Shown here: positions 7,550-7,884 of the stretch, in pieces
Position numbering within the stretch: the first letter of the stretch is position 1
Layout of the letters: each line of letters starts with the position of its first letter
From: an uncultured Actinomycetes bacterium
Lineage (GTDB): Bacteria > Actinomycetota > Actinomycetes > S36-B12
DNA length: 7,884 nucleotides
NCBI GenBank assembly: GCA_937876275.1
Contig: CALFIA010000346.1
Location: 1-7,884, forward strand
Reading direction: 5' to 3'
Translations under genes and position numbers: made by a program
Notes under the pieces: generated by a model
Told to the model about the DNA's origin: nothing
Seen by the model: the letters and a program-made list of their open reading frames with translations, nothing else
The model's database searches: none

Positions 7550-7617
7550 CGCCTCGCGCCAAGCGGCGCAAAGTATCTTGATATCAAGACAGTTATAGAT
7601 TACTCCACCGCGAGGCG
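7550..7617. repeat. 9-bp inverted repeat enclosing the mdh palindrome
   Basis: CGCCTCGCG at 7550-7558 and CGCGAGGCG at 7609-7617 are exact reverse complements, separated by 50 bases and centred within one base of the 14-bp palindrome. A second small hairpin, GCGCC-AAGC-GGCGC (7556-7569), shares three bases with the left arm, so the two foldings exclude each other. The left arm ends four bases before the mdh ribosome binding site AAAGGG (7541-7546). Confidence 0.4.
7576..7589. promoter_or_regulatory. Perfect 14-bp palindrome upstream of mdh, candidate operator
   Basis: TCTTGATATCAAGA is its own reverse complement and lies 42 bases upstream of the mdh ATG in the short gap after the DUF3017 gene. 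A TATAAC hexamer (7592-7597, minus strand) sits just upstream of it and could be a -10 element, although no good -35 is visible; the palindrome would then overlap the transcription start, a typical repressor position. The form (symmetrical TTGATATCAA core) suits a dimeric regulator of MarR type. No regulator is encoded in the window, so its identity is unknown. Confidence 0.45.
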
Positions 7618-7619
7618 CA

Positions 7620-7884
7620 CTAGATATTGCGGTGCGGGACTACCAAAGCCAAGACCAACAACGTGATGCCCAAAGTCAATAGCACGGTCAGATCAATTCG
7701 GCGGCGGCGCACTCGAAGCAAGCCAGCCGCCTTATCGGAGAGAACTAACCTCAACACAAAAGCCCATAAAACACTGAGGGCAAACAGCACGGCGCCTGCT
7801 CGAAAATCCACAAAGACGACAAGCAGCATGCTGATTGCCGACAAGGCATAGACCGATAAAAGTGGCCACTGCTTACTTAGTAAT
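7620..7884 (-). CDS. DUF3017 small membrane protein, N-terminus cut off by the window
   Basis: Small integral membrane protein of unknown function. A TTG at 7844 could be called as the start of a 74-residue protein, but the frame is open to the right edge (LLSKQWPLLSVYA precedes it), and the KQWPLL segment is typical of the DUF3017 N-terminal region. The start is therefore right of the window and at least 87 residues belong to the gene. Three hydrophobic segments are visible, around QWPLLSVYALSAISMLLVVF, AGAVLFALSVLWAFVLRLVL and LTVLLTLGITLLVLALVVP. Between the second and third lies the conserved AGLLRVRRRRIDL. In actinomycetes this gene usually sits between folD and mdh; mdh does follow here after 85 bases, and folD is predicted just outside the window. 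About 60% of codons end in G or C, clearly above mdh. Confidence 0.85.
   Translation of the reverse strand, partial: LLSKQWPLLSVYALSAISMLLVVFVDFRAGAVLFALSVLWAFVLRLVLSDKAAGLLRVRRRRIDLTVLLTLGITLLVLALVVPHRNI

Noticed and set aside
7620..7844. A complete 74-residue protein starting at TTG 7844
   Set aside because: The frame continues without a stop to the window edge, and the upstream residues fit the DUF3017 family, so TTG is an internal codon of a longer gene.

Overview
The window looks like ordinary chromosomal core DNA of a high-GC actinomycete (Actinomycetota). The evidence is the gene content and order: DUF3017, mdh and icd on one side, then trpS, a 2'-5' RNA ligase-family 2H protein and a membrane-anchored D-Ala-D-Ala carboxypeptidase on the other. 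From memory, the same neighbours lie close together in Streptomyces and relatives. GC-ending codons dominate in all genes except mdh. I cannot name a genus. No RNA genes, mobile elements, CRISPR arrays or gene-free stretches above 300 bases were seen.

Layout, left to right. The 3' part of a D,D-carboxypeptidase gene runs rightward from the left edge to 1144. Everything else runs leftward. Read in the direction of transcription from the right edge these are: a DUF3017 small membrane protein (cut by the right edge), malate dehydrogenase (mdh), NADP isocitrate dehydrogenase (icd), a Bcr/CflA-like MFS exporter, a CNNM/CBS/CorC-type membrane protein, tryptophanyl-tRNA synthetase (trpS) and a 2'-5' RNA ligase-like 2H phosphoesterase. 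The last gene meets the carboxypeptidase gene tail to tail, with both stop codons inside one CTAG.

Transcription units. mdh and icd (40-base gap) look like one TCA-cycle operon. An 85-base region in front of mdh holds a perfect 14-base palindrome, a possible operator. The unit ends in a strong intrinsic terminator: a perfect 16-bp stem, a 12-base loop and a U-tract. Unusually, this hairpin contains the ribosome binding site and start codon of the next gene, the MFS exporter. The exporter, CNNM protein, trpS and 2H protein are tightly packed (gaps of 46, 4 and 12 bases) and may form a second unit.

Main points for a second look. (1) The terminator buries the exporter's translation start. (2) mdh is an LDH-like malate dehydrogenase rather than the type usual in actinomycetes, and its codon use is clearly more AT-rich than both neighbours, suggesting replacement in place by a foreign allele. 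(3) A palindrome nested in a wider inverted repeat lies upstream of mdh. I found no sign of a new multi-gene system; the genes are recognisable housekeeping families.
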